This document shows positions 1 to 7,419 of a stretch of DNA of 9,779 nt, in pieces. The DNA is from an uncultured Hyphomicrobiales bacterium. Lineage in GTDB: Bacteria > Pseudomonadota > Alphaproteobacteria > Rhizobiales > Xanthobacteraceae. Position 1 is the stretch's first letter; every line of letters begins with the position of its first letter. The position numbers and the translations under genes are program-made. Below the pieces are notes generated by a model. It was not told where the DNA came from and made no database searches. It worked only from the letters and a program-made list of their open reading frames with translations. The DNA lies in contig CAITEM010000028.1 in assembly GCA_903891395.1 (NCBI GenBank), forward strand, positions 1 through 9,779. The letters are read 5' to 3'.

Positions 1-152
1 ATGTGTTCCTGACCTGGGTGCTCAACCAGATCGGCGCCAAGAACCGCACTACACGTTACGCCGGACGCCCGGCATCGGCCTCGACCGCGGTTGGGCAGAT
101 GTCGAAGCACCTGGCGCAGCTCAAGCAATTCCTCGATGAGGCGTTGGGTTAA
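1..152 (+). CDS. sucA: 2-oxoglutarate dehydrogenase E1 component, C-terminal end (partial)
   Basis: Only the last 49 codons are present, read in the frame that starts at base 3 and ends at TAA 150-152; the gene begins before the window. The visible peptide contains RYAGRPASASTAVG followed by an alpha-helical end (HLAQLKQFLDEALG). This is the conserved C-terminus of the thiamine-diphosphate-dependent E1 subunit of the 2-oxoglutarate dehydrogenase complex; E. coli SucA has nearly the same RYAGRPASAS block. E1 decarboxylates 2-oxoglutarate and passes the succinyl group to the lipoyl arm of E2. The E2 and E3 genes follow on the same strand, which supports the call. The active-site parts lie outside the window and cannot be judged. 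Confidence 0.93.
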   Translation, partial: VFLTWVLNQIGAKNRTTRYAGRPASASTAVGQMSKHLAQLKQFLDEALG

Positions 153-160
153 AAACTCCT

Positions 161-284
161 GTCAATGGCCGGGCATAGTCGTTCGAAGAACGACGTTTCT
201 TCGAAACGTCTATGTCCCGGCCACCCGACAAGGGACGCACATTGCCCGCCTAAGCGGGATGGCCGGGACAAGCCCGGCCATGAC
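161..284. repeat. REP/BIME-like palindromic repeat between sucA and sucB
   Basis: The 156-bp sucA-sucB gap is almost filled by palindromic sequence. The 8-mer TGGCCGGG occurs four times in alternating orientation: 166-173 (+), 216-223 (-), 260-267 (+), 273-280 (-). The first pair forms a long cruciform (166-223) whose inner arms TTCGAAGAA (182-190) and TTCTTCGAA (197-205) are also complementary. The second pair is a perfect 9-bp hairpin (259-267 with 273-281, loop ACAAG). A small CCCGC/GCGGG hairpin lies between them (245-249 with 254-258). The ends GTCAATGGCCGGGC (161-174) and GCCCGGCCATGAC (272-284) are themselves inverted repeats apart from one bulged base. I know this GGCCGGGC-type repeat from Bradyrhizobium-like genomes from memory, not from a search. 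It is probably co-transcribed with the operon. Confidence 0.8.
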
Positions 285-308
285 AATTGAAAGACTGAGA
301 GAATTCAT

Positions 309-1586
<1,278 letters not shown>

Positions 1587-1595
1587 TCTCTTAAT

Positions 1596-1708
1596 CCCTC
1601 CCCTGAAAGGGGAGGGTCGCCGAGCGCAGCGAGGCGGGGTGGGGTCGTCGCGTCGTCGATAGCAAACCCCACCCGCTCGCCGCATTCGCGGCTCGCATCC
1701 CTCCCCTT
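1596..1708. repeat. Palindromic intergenic repeat between sucB and lpd
   Basis: The 154-bp gap contains an imperfect long inverted repeat. The left arm (1607-1645, starting AAGGGGAGGGTCGCCGAGCG) matches the reverse complement of the right arm (1666-1708) with a few mismatches and indels, around a loop of about 20 bases (1646-1665). The left end also forms a perfect 9-bp hairpin: CCCTCCCCT (1596-1604) with AGGGGAGGG (1608-1616), loop GAA. A GCCGC/GCGGC hairpin (1679-1683 with 1688-1692) sits in the right arm. This family of gene-end repeats (GGGGAGGG...GGCGGGGTGGGGT) is, from memory, common in Hyphomicrobiales genomes. It differs from the repeat upstream of sucB. No T-run follows the hairpins, so they are not typical intrinsic terminators. 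Confidence 0.8.
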
Positions 1709-1740
1709 GCATGGGGGGAAAAAGTAAGCGGAGTACATTG

Positions 1741-3141
1741 ATGGCCTACGAGCTCATCGTCATCGGCACCGGCCCTGGCGGCTATGTCTGCGCCATTCGC
1801 GCCGCGCAGCTTGGCCTCAAGACCGCGGTGGTCGAGAAGAGCCCGACCTACGGCGGCACCTGCCTCAATATCGGCTGCATTCCCTCGAAGGCGCTCTTGC
1901 ATGCGTCGGAGCTGTTCGAGGAAGCCGGCCATTCGTTCGCCAAGATGGGCATCGGCGTGCCAGCGCCGACGCTCGATCTCAAGGCTATGCTGAACTTCAA
2001 GCAGGAGGCGATCGACGGCAACGTCAAAGGCGTCGACTTCCTGTTCAAGAAGAACAAGATCGAAGGTTTCAAGGGTACTGGCAAGATTACCGGCGCGGGC
2101 AAGGTCGAAGTCACGGACGCCGACGGCAAGACCCAGACGCTCGAAGCCAAGGCTATCGTCATCGCCACCGGTTCGGACGTCGCCAAGCTCAAGGGCATCG
2201 AGATCGACGAAAAGCGTATCGTGTCGTCGACCGGCGCGCTCACGTTGCCGGAAGTGCCGAAGCATCTGCTGGTGATCGGCGCCGGCGTCATTGGTCTCGA
2301 ACTTGGTTCGGTGTGGCGGCGCATCGGCGCGAAAGTCACCGTAGTCGAATTTCTCGACGGCGTTTTGCCTGGCATGGATGGCGAAGTGCGCAAGCAGGCG
2401 CAGCGCCTGTTCGAGAAGCAAGGCATGACCTTCAAGCTGTCGTCCAAGGTCACCGGCGTTGACACGTCGGGAAAGACACTGAAGGCGACCGTCGAGCCGG
2501 CCAAAGGCGGCGCTGCGGAAACTATCGAAGCCGACGTGGTGCTCGTCTCGACCGGTCGCGTGCCTTACACGGAAGGGCTTGGCCTCAAGGAAGCCGGCGT
2601 GAAGATGGACGAGCGCGGTCGCGTCGCAGTCGATCATCACTACGCGACCAACGTGCCGGGCATCTACGCCATTGGTGACGTGATTGTCGGCCCGATGCTG
2701 GCGCACAAAGCCGAAGATGAAGGCGTCGCCATTGCCGAAATTCTGGCGGGCCAAGCCGGCCACGTGAATTACGATGTCATTCCAGCGGTGGTTTACACCA
2801 TGCCGGAGATCGCCTCGGTCGGTAAGTCGGAAGAGGACTTGAAGGCGGCCAACGTCGCCTACAACACGGGCAAGTTTCCGTTCACGGCCAACGGCCGCGC
2901 CAAGGCCAATCAGCAGACCGACGGGTTCGTGAAAATTCTCGCGGACGCCAAGACCGACCGCGTGCTTGGCGTGCACATTGTCGGTTCGGATGCCGGCAAT
3001 ATGATCGCGGAAGCCGCGGTGCTCATGGAATTCGGCGGCTCAGCCGAAGACCTGGCGCGCACCTGCCACGCGCATCCGACGTTACCCGAAGCGGTCAAGG
3101 AAGCGGCGATGGCTGTCGCCAAACGCGCCATTCATATGTGA
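1741..3141 (+). CDS. lpd: Dihydrolipoamide dehydrogenase (E3)
   Basis: A 466-residue FAD flavoprotein that reoxidises the dihydrolipoyl arm of E2 with NAD+. Visible motifs are the FAD dinucleotide fold G9-T-G-P-G-G14, the redox-active disulfide GGTCLNIGCIPSK with C41 and C46, the NAD-binding fold G180-A-G-V-I-G185, the second FAD contact GIYAIGD (307-313), and the C-terminal HAHPTLPE with the catalytic pair H445/E450. Length is normal for the family. I chose ATG 1741 (MAYELIVIG) because it fits the family start and has AGCGGAG at 1727-1733. An in-frame ATG at 1711 lies just past the repeat, follows a pyrimidine-rich stretch with no SD, and would add ten atypical residues. The place after sucB suggests an E3 for 2-oxoglutarate dehydrogenase, though E3 may be shared with other complexes. 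Confidence 0.96.
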   Translation: MAYELIVIGTGPGGYVCAIRAAQLGLKTAVVEKSPTYGGTCLNIGCIPSKALLHASELFEEAGHSFAKMGIGVPAPTLDLKAMLNFKQEAIDGNVKGVDFLFKKNKIEGFKGTGKITGAGKVEVTDADGKTQTLEAKAIVIATGSDVAKLKGIEIDEKRIVSSTGALTLPEVPKHLLVIGAGVIGLELGSVWRRIGAKVTVVEFLDGVLPGMDGEVRKQAQRLFEKQGMTFKLSSKVTGVDTSGKTLKATVEPAKGGAAETIEADVVLVSTGRVPYTEGLGLKEAGVKMDERGRVAVDHHYATNVPGIYAIGDVIVGPMLAHKAEDEGVAIAEILAGQAGHVNYDVIPAVVYTMPEIASVGKSEEDLKAANVAYNTGKFPFTANGRAKANQQTDGFVKILADAKTDRVLGVHIVGSDAGNMIAEAAVLMEFGGSAEDLARTCHAHPTLPEAVKEAAMAVAKRAIHM

Positions 3142-3142
3142 T

Positions 3143-3171
3143 ACTCCCCCCGAAGAACAATTTCGGGGAGT
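3143..3171 (+). promoter_or_regulatory. Hairpin that contains the SDR Shine-Dalgarno
   Basis: In the 34-base lpd-SDR gap, ACTCCCCCCGAA (3143-3154) can pair with TTCGGGGAGT (3162-3171). This gives a 10-bp stem with a two-C bulge and a 7-base loop. The right arm contains GGGGAG (3165-3170), the ribosome binding site for ATG 3176. No T-run follows (TGAAAATGG), so an intrinsic terminator is unlikely. Seen: the pairing. Inferred: when folded it would block initiation on the SDR unless ribosomes finishing lpd, 30 bases upstream, open it, or it could protect the 3' end of the upstream mRNA. Confidence 0.55.
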
Positions 3172-3175
3172 GAAA

Positions 3176-3943
3176 ATGGCCAAAGGTCACAAAGATAAAG
3201 TCGCCGTCATCACCGGCGCAGCCAGCGGCTTGGGGCAGGCTTTCGCGAAACGGCTGGCCGAGGACGGCGTCAATGTCGCCTGCGTCGACATCGCCGACGC
3301 CGCGCCGACGGCAAAGCTCGTCGAGGCGGCGGGCCGCAAGGCGATCGCGATCAAATGCGATGTCTCGTCGGAAGACTCCGTCAAGGCGATGGCCGCGAAA
3401 GTGAACGAAACTTTCGGCCGCGCCGATATCGTGATCAACTCGGCAGGCATCTTCCCGCAGACCGATCTCGGCACACTGACCTTTGCCGATTGGAAGCGCA
3501 TTCTCGGCATCAATCTCGACGGCACGTTTCTGGTCAGCATGGCCTTCATTCCGGGCATGAAGCAGCGCGGCTGGGGACGCATTATCAGCATGTCGTCGTC
3601 AACATTCGGCTCGGTGGTGACCGGCTTCGTGCCTTATGTTTCGAGCAAGGCCGGCATCATCGGCTTCACGCGGGCTATGGCGAGCGAACTGGGGCCTTTC
3701 GGCATCACGGTCAACGCCATTCAGCCGGGGCTGACCCGCACGCCCGGAGCGACCGGCCGTCCGCCACGCGCGGGCTTCGCCACCATGGACGATGAGTTCA
3801 ACGCGGTGGCGCAAGTGCAGGCGATCAAGCGCATCGAGGAGCCCGACGACCTCGTCGGCGCGGCTTCGTTCCTGACCAGTGACGACGCCGCCTTTATCAC
3901 CGGCCAGACCATGAACGTCGACGGCGGCCGGGTGAGATCCTAG
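3176..3943 (+). CDS. Short-chain dehydrogenase/reductase (classical SDR), substrate unknown
   Basis: A 255-residue single-domain NAD(P)-dependent oxidoreductase. It shows the coenzyme motif T13-G-AAS-G18-L-G20, an aspartate (D38 in ACVDI) after the second beta strand that usually signals NAD(H) over NADP(H), the structural motif N88-S-A-G91, and the catalytic set S141, Y154 and K158 (YVSSK). The end ITGQTMNVDGG is typical of FabG-like enzymes. The substrate cannot be read from the sequence; 3-oxoacyl or sugar/alcohol dehydrogenase activities are both possible. The SD GGGGAG (3165-3170) best serves ATG 3176; a GTG at 3170 is in frame but overlaps that SD. The gene lies 34 bases after lpd on the same strand, so it is probably the last gene of the suc operon, but I see no clear metabolic link to 2-oxoglutarate dehydrogenase. 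Confidence 0.9.
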   Translation: MAKGHKDKVAVITGAASGLGQAFAKRLAEDGVNVACVDIADAAPTAKLVEAAGRKAIAIKCDVSSEDSVKAMAAKVNETFGRADIVINSAGIFPQTDLGTLTFADWKRILGINLDGTFLVSMAFIPGMKQRGWGRIISMSSSTFGSVVTGFVPYVSSKAGIIGFTRAMASELGPFGITVNAIQPGLTRTPGATGRPPRAGFATMDDEFNAVAQVQAIKRIEEPDDLVGAASFLTSDDAAFITGQTMNVDGGRVRS

Positions 3944-3949
3944 GACGCC

Positions 3950-3977
3950 TTAAACCGGCAATAATCCTCCCTATATT
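3950..3977 (+). promoter_or_regulatory. Candidate sigma-70-type promoter for the membrane protein gene
   Basis: TTAAAC (3950-3955) and TATATT (3972-3977) are separated by 16 bases in the 40-base gap after the SDR stop codon. The AT-rich hexamers stand out from the GC-rich surroundings. Transcription would start around 3984, at or next to the ATG, implying a very short or absent leader. This is a visual match only. Confidence 0.35.
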
Positions 3978-3983
3978 GAGCGG

Positions 3984-4520
3984 ATGCGCCGCACCTGGCT
4001 TCGTCCAATCTGGATACTTCTCGCGCTGATCTTCCTTGCGGAAGCCTGGCTGTGGGATCATCTCGAGCCGCTGGTCGCGCGCATCGTCAGTCTCATTCCG
4101 TGGGGCCGGCTCAAAGCAAAGCTGGTGGCGTTGATCGAAGATTTGCCGCCCTGGGCGACGCTGATCGTCTTCATTGTCCCCTTCGTCCTGCTGCTGCCGG
4201 TGAAGTTCCTCGAGGTCTATCTTCTCGCCACGCATCAATGGCTGGCGGCTGGCATTGTGCTGATCTTCGCCAAGCTTGTCGGCCTCGGCGTGACGGCTTT
4301 CATCTTTGACGTGACGCGCGACAAGCTGCTGCAGATGGCCTGGTTCCGGCGCGTATACGCATGGTTTCTGTGGGCGCGGGTCTGGGCGCACGAGATTACC
4401 GAGCCGGTGCGCGAACGCATGCGTCAGCTCGTGTGGCTGCTGAAGCCGCAGCGCGCCGGCCGCTTTCTCAAGCGTTTCATGCGCCTGCGGCGCAATGCTT
4501 ACCGCAACCGCGCGGCATAG
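3984..4520 (+). CDS. Unrecognised small membrane protein, about three helices, basic C-terminus
   Basis: I do not recognise this 178-residue protein. It has three hydrophobic stretches: about 8-24 (PIWILLALIFLAEAWLW), about 57-81 (PWATLIVFIVPFVLLLP onward) and about 86-108. They are joined by an amphipathic segment (28-52, including LIPWGRLKAKLVAL). The C-terminal 60 residues are rich in Arg, Lys and Trp (LKPQRAGRFLKRFMRLRRN), which suggests a cytoplasmic tail on the inner membrane that may touch lipid head groups or nucleic acid. Codon use looks normal for the window, and the antisense reading frame is clearly a shadow. GAGCGG stands just before ATG 3984, too close for a good SD. Its stop lies 22 bases inside the 3' end of the convergent acyltransferase. 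The short gap after the SDR leaves read-through from the suc operon possible. Confidence 0.75.
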   Translation: MRRTWLRPIWILLALIFLAEAWLWDHLEPLVARIVSLIPWGRLKAKLVALIEDLPPWATLIVFIVPFVLLLPVKFLEVYLLATHQWLAAGIVLIFAKLVGLGVTAFIFDVTRDKLLQMAWFRRVYAWFLWARVWAHEITEPVRERMRQLVWLLKPQRAGRFLKRFMRLRRNAYRNRAA

Positions 4521-5794
4521 GCCCGCAGCCATTTGCGCGCAGGCGCCTCAATGAGTGCATAGGTCGTTAATGCGACCAGACAAATCACCGTCAGGATGGC
4601 AGCGAAGCGGGCAAGCTCCAGAGCCAGATTTGGCGCGGGTGTCGTCAGGATTGAAACATTTGTTCTGACGATGATCATGTAGACGACGTAGTGGATCAAA
4701 TAGATCGAATAGCTCGCTTCGCCCAGCGCCACGACCGGCCTTGTTGAGAGCAGAGTCGAAAGCGGGTTGCGGTAGCGCACCGAGCAATAGATCAAGACGG
4801 CGCAACTCGGCGCCAGCGCGAAATTCATGTTGAGCCGGCGGAAGATGTCAACGACAGGATCCGGCGCGTAGTTGAGATAGGTGACGACGAAGAGGCTGAC
4901 GGTCGACAACGCGATGAGCGCTTGTCCGAGCGCCGTTTCCAGGGCCGTCGCGTCGTACGCCCGGCGCCGCAAGAAAAGTTCGGCGACGATACAGCCGAGC
5001 ACGAATTCGCCGATCCGCACGTAAGGGGACATGTAAAGCAGCCAACGTACGAACGAACCTTGCAAATCATGTTCGATGCCGGCCGCCGGGCCGAAAACGT
5101 CAACCGCCCAACGGTCGATCTGCGGCGTATGGTCGAACAGAAACGCCGCGAACGCGGCCCAGATCACGCACCATACGATGGCCGTCAGCGTCAGCATCCA
5201 TGCCGATCGCGGCCGCCACAACAGCAGGGCGACGGCTGGATATGCGAGATAGAAGAACCACTCGGTGCTGATAGACCAGGTGAGCGGCGACGCCCCGCCG
5301 ATCCCCGACGTCAGCGGCACGCCGTCGATCCAGATGGGGAACCAGCTCTGTGTGAAGGTGAGATAGAACGGCAATGCCTTGAGCAGGCCGACGAAGCCCT
5401 CGCTATGGCCGGCGATCAAAGCCGAAACCCGGCTGCTGAGCAGGATGCTGATACCCAGCATGACGATGAACATCGGGTAGAGCCGGGCGAAGCGGCCCCA
5501 TAGAAACCCAGCAAAAGCGGCGCGGTGACGCTGCAGCACGATGTTGCGATAGTTGTAATGGATGACAAAGCCGCTGAGCACGAAGAATAGCGTCATGCCG
5601 AAGCCGGACGCTTGCCGCAGCCAGTACACAGCGGAAAACGGTGTGTCCGGGATTTGCAACACGGTGTAGGTGCCGTGGGCCAGCATGACCGACGCAGCCG
5701 CGACGAAACGCAGACCAGTCAGTGCGGGCAGTCTCGGTGCGTTCGGCTGCTCCGCGGCAGGGGCGAGCGAGGACCCCGCGCCTTCGAGACTCAA
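4499..5794 (-). CDS. Acyltransferase-3 family membrane protein (OafA/NodX-like)
   Basis: A polytopic inner-membrane enzyme of about 431 residues. The family transfers acetyl or other acyl groups to extracytoplasmic sugars (O-antigen, exopolysaccharide, Nod factor, glucan). Numbered from the TTG start, it shows LPALTGLRFVAA...LAH with family-typical His40 in the first helix, FFVLSGFVIHYNYR (70-83), a RFARLYP block near 100, WSISTEWFFY (173-182) and a late LGEASYSIYLIHY block before the last helices. The reading frame is open back to ATG 5890, but that start lies deep inside the upstream gene. TTG 5794 overlaps the TGA of the DUF4337 gene (TTGA) and leaves a normal family N-terminus, so I prefer it; it suggests translational coupling. 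The substrate is unknown, and no glycan-synthesis genes are adjacent in this window. Confidence 0.85.
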   Translation of the reverse strand: MSLEGAGSSLAPAAEQPNAPRLPALTGLRFVAAASVMLAHGTYTVLQIPDTPFSAVYWLRQASGFGMTLFFVLSGFVIHYNYRNIVLQRHRAAFAGFLWGRFARLYPMFIVMLGISILLSSRVSALIAGHSEGFVGLLKALPFYLTFTQSWFPIWIDGVPLTSGIGGASPLTWSISTEWFFYLAYPAVALLLWRPRSAWMLTLTAIVWCVIWAAFAAFLFDHTPQIDRWAVDVFGPAAGIEHDLQGSFVRWLLYMSPYVRIGEFVLGCIVAELFLRRRAYDATALETALGQALIALSTVSLFVVTYLNYAPDPVVDIFRRLNMNFALAPSCAVLIYCSVRYRNPLSTLLSTRPVVALGEASYSIYLIHYVVYMIIVRTNVSILTTPAPNLALELARFAAILTVICLVALTTYALIEAPARKWLRAYAARLR

Positions 5795-6399
5795 TGCCCG
5801 CCCGCAGTAAGGAAGTCGAGGGCATGCGGCGCCCATAGGCCGAACGCCGTCAAGGCCAGGCCGGCAAGACCGAGCCCGGTGGACAGCCATGCCAGCACCA
5901 TCATGCCGGTGATGATGGTGGCTGAGGCCAGCACGATGCCGATCTGAAACGCGGCGGAGGCGAATTCGTAATTGTGGTAGCGCGCCAGCGCCTCGTCGCG
6001 CTCATGCTCGGCTTCCTTGGCGCGTTCAACGAGTTGCTTGCGGCCTTCTTTCGTCTCCGGTTCGTCGTTATAGCGCGCGATGTTCTTTTTCCAGCCGTCG
6101 ATCGTCTTCGCCATCGAGGCTTTGGACACCGGATTGTCGGTGGTATCGGCAACGACCTGAAGCTGTTCGGCGGCGGTGCTCAGTACGGTTATGCGGATGG
6201 TCTTGGCCTGGAAGAAGGCCCACAGGTCGTTGGAACTGACGTTCAAGGTAATGGCGTGGGTCTGCGCGCTTTTGCCGAGGGTTTCGGAAAACGCCAGGAA
6301 CAACGCCAGCACCGAAATCAGCAGCGCAATCTTCTTGTTGCCGCCATGCGATGCATGTTCGGCATGCTCGGCGTGTTCAAGGTTTTCGTGCGCGCTCAT
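5791..6399 (-). CDS. DUF4337-type membrane protein with His-rich N-terminus
   Basis: A 202-residue protein that I recognise from memory as DUF4337, a family without known function. The N-terminus has five histidines, four of them at every third position (H9, H12, H15, H18; also H4) between Glu and Ala. A helix at about 23-41 (KIALLISVLALFLAFSETLG) follows, then a charged, probably helical central region rich in Lys, Glu and Arg (about 105-145, GWKKNIARYNDEPETKEG and onward). Two C-terminal helices (about 150-190) complete it. The conserved-looking SETLGKSAQT and NDLWAFFQAKTIR blocks lie after the first helix. AGGAGG (6409-6404) sits 4 bases before ATG, the strongest SD in the window. The stop overlaps the acyltransferase start, so the two are probably made together. 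The xerC stop is 65 bases upstream on the same strand. Confidence 0.87.
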   Translation of the reverse strand: MSAHENLEHAEHAEHASHGGNKKIALLISVLALFLAFSETLGKSAQTHAITLNVSSNDLWAFFQAKTIRITVLSTAAEQLQVVADTTDNPVSKASMAKTIDGWKKNIARYNDEPETKEGRKQLVERAKEAEHERDEALARYHNYEFASAAFQIGIVLASATIITGMMVLAWLSTGLGLAGLALTAFGLWAPHALDFLTAGGH

Positions 6400-6403
6400 G
6401 ACC

Positions 6404-6409
6404 CCTCCT
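6404..6409 (-). promoter_or_regulatory. Strong Shine-Dalgarno of the DUF4337 gene
   Basis: On the minus strand GAGGAGGGGTC directly precedes ATG 6399. The AGGAGG core is 4 bases from the start codon. It fixes this start and stands out because most other genes here have weak sites. Confidence 0.75.
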
Positions 6410-6464
6410 CAATCGGAACAGGGGCAACGATGATGGCAATCCGCGAATGACGCAAGTGGCGAAA

Positions 6465-7400
6465 TCACGCCCGCGGGTGTGCGCTCGCGTAAACTTCCAA
6501 TAAACGCTCGGAATCGACGGCGGTGTAAATTTGCGTGGTCGACAGCGAGGCGTGGCCGAGCAGTTCCTGGATCGCCCGCAGGTCGCCGCCGCGCGCCAAT
6601 AAGTGCGTCGCGAACGAGTGCCGCAACGCGTGCGGCGTCGCGCTGTCGGGGAGGCCGAGCGCGCCGCGCAGCCGCTCCATCGTCAGTTGCACGATGCGCG
6701 GGCTTAGAGGCCCGCCGCGGGCGCCGACAAACAACGGGCCTTCCGGCGGCAGATCGAGCGGACACAGCGCGGTGTAATCCGCGATCAGTTTTGCTACCTG
6801 CGGCAACACCGGCACCATGCGGGTCTTGTTGCCTTTGCCGGTGACGGTCAGTGTGTCACCGGTTTCCGGCGCTTCCTTGCGCTTGAGGCTCAGCGCCTCC
6901 GCGATGCGCAGGCCCGAACCGTAGAGCAATGAGAGAACCGCGGCATCGCGGGCGATGATCCAGGGCTCGCGGGTCTCGCCCTCGCGCAAATCGGTGTCGC
7001 TAATACGCTTGGCATCTTTGATCGCCAGCGGCTTCGGCAGGCTTCGCGCCAGCTTGGGCGAGCGGATGGCGGCGAGCGCGCCGACTTTGCCCTTGCCGTC
7101 GCGCTCCAGAAATTTGGCAAAGGAACGAGCACCGGCCAGCCCGCGCATCAAGGTGCGGCTGCCGGCGCCGCCGCGGCGCCGCGCCGCCATGAAGGCGCGG
7201 ACATCGGCGGGTGTCAGCTTGGCCAGTTGGCGAAGGGAGGGCGGGGCACCCATATGTTCGGCCAGGAAGCCAAGGAATTGGCCGACGTCGCGGCCATAGG
7301 CTTCCAGCGTTTTCGCCGACATGCGCCGCTCGGCGCCGAGATAGCTGAGCCAGCGGTCGATTTCGGCGGCTACGTCGGGGCTGGTGGCGGGGGCGCTCAT
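6465..7400 (-). CDS. xerC: Site-specific tyrosine recombinase, XerC type
   Basis: A 311-residue tyrosine recombinase. XerC works with XerD at the dif site to resolve chromosome dimers before division. An N-terminal SAM-like DNA-binding domain (about 10-100, RRMSAKTLEAYGRDVGQFL) is followed by the catalytic domain. That domain has the full active-site set: R165 (YGSGLRIAEAL), K189 (TGKGNKTR), H257-xx-R260 (PHALRHSFATHLLARG), H283 (LGHASLSTTQIY) and nucleophile Y292. Its place divergent from priA in a core region and its normal length favour a housekeeping Xer protein over a phage integrase. XerC rather than XerD is inferred from overall resemblance and would need a tree to settle. ATG 7400 fits family starts, but its SD-like AAGGA (7425-7421) is separated from it by a hairpin. 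Confidence 0.9.
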   Translation of the reverse strand: MSAPATSPDVAAEIDRWLSYLGAERRMSAKTLEAYGRDVGQFLGFLAEHMGAPPSLRQLAKLTPADVRAFMAARRRGGAGSRTLMRGLAGARSFAKFLERDGKGKVGALAAIRSPKLARSLPKPLAIKDAKRISDTDLREGETREPWIIARDAAVLSLLYGSGLRIAEALSLKRKEAPETGDTLTVTGKGNKTRMVPVLPQVAKLIADYTALCPLDLPPEGPLFVGARGGPLSPRIVQLTMERLRGALGLPDSATPHALRHSFATHLLARGGDLRAIQELLGHASLSTTQIYTAVDSERLLEVYASAHPRA

Positions 7401-7419
7401 GGGGTGAACTTGGCACCCC
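7401..7419 (-). promoter_or_regulatory. Hairpin directly before the xerC start codon
   Basis: GGGGTG (7401-7406) and CACCCC (7414-7419) are a perfect 6-bp inverted repeat with a 7-base loop. In the xerC transcript the stem ends at the base before ATG. The purine-rich SD-like run (AAGGAAGGG, 7425-7417) partly enters the stem, so folding could change ribosome access. Its role is inferred. Confidence 0.5.

Noticed and set aside
1596..1616. Perfect GC-rich hairpin after sucB as an intrinsic terminator
   Set aside because: It is followed by TCGCCGAGCG with no T-run and is part of a larger repeat; lpd downstream is expected to be co-transcribed.
1711..1740. Upstream ATG as the lpd start
   Set aside because: It directly follows the palindromic repeat and a pyrimidine-rich stretch with no SD, and adds residues not typical of the family; ATG 1741 is a better start.
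1591..2976. A 461-codon open frame on the minus strand across lpd
   Set aside because: Antisense shadow of lpd with the same Arg/His/Asp/Ala-rich composition and no recognisable domain.
4922..5503. A 193-codon plus-strand frame inside the acyltransferase
   Set aside because: The minus-strand frame has clear acyltransferase-3 motifs and membrane helices; the plus-strand product is charged low-complexity sequence.
5795..5890. ATG 5890 or ATG 5836 as the acyltransferase start
   Set aside because: Both lie inside the DUF4337 coding sequence and add residues with no family similarity; TTG 5794 gives a normal N-terminus and a TTGA overlap.
6465..7400. The tyrosine recombinase as a phage or island integrase
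   Set aside because: It is surrounded by core genes, has XerC-like length and sequence, and no attachment site, tRNA or phage gene is visible nearby.
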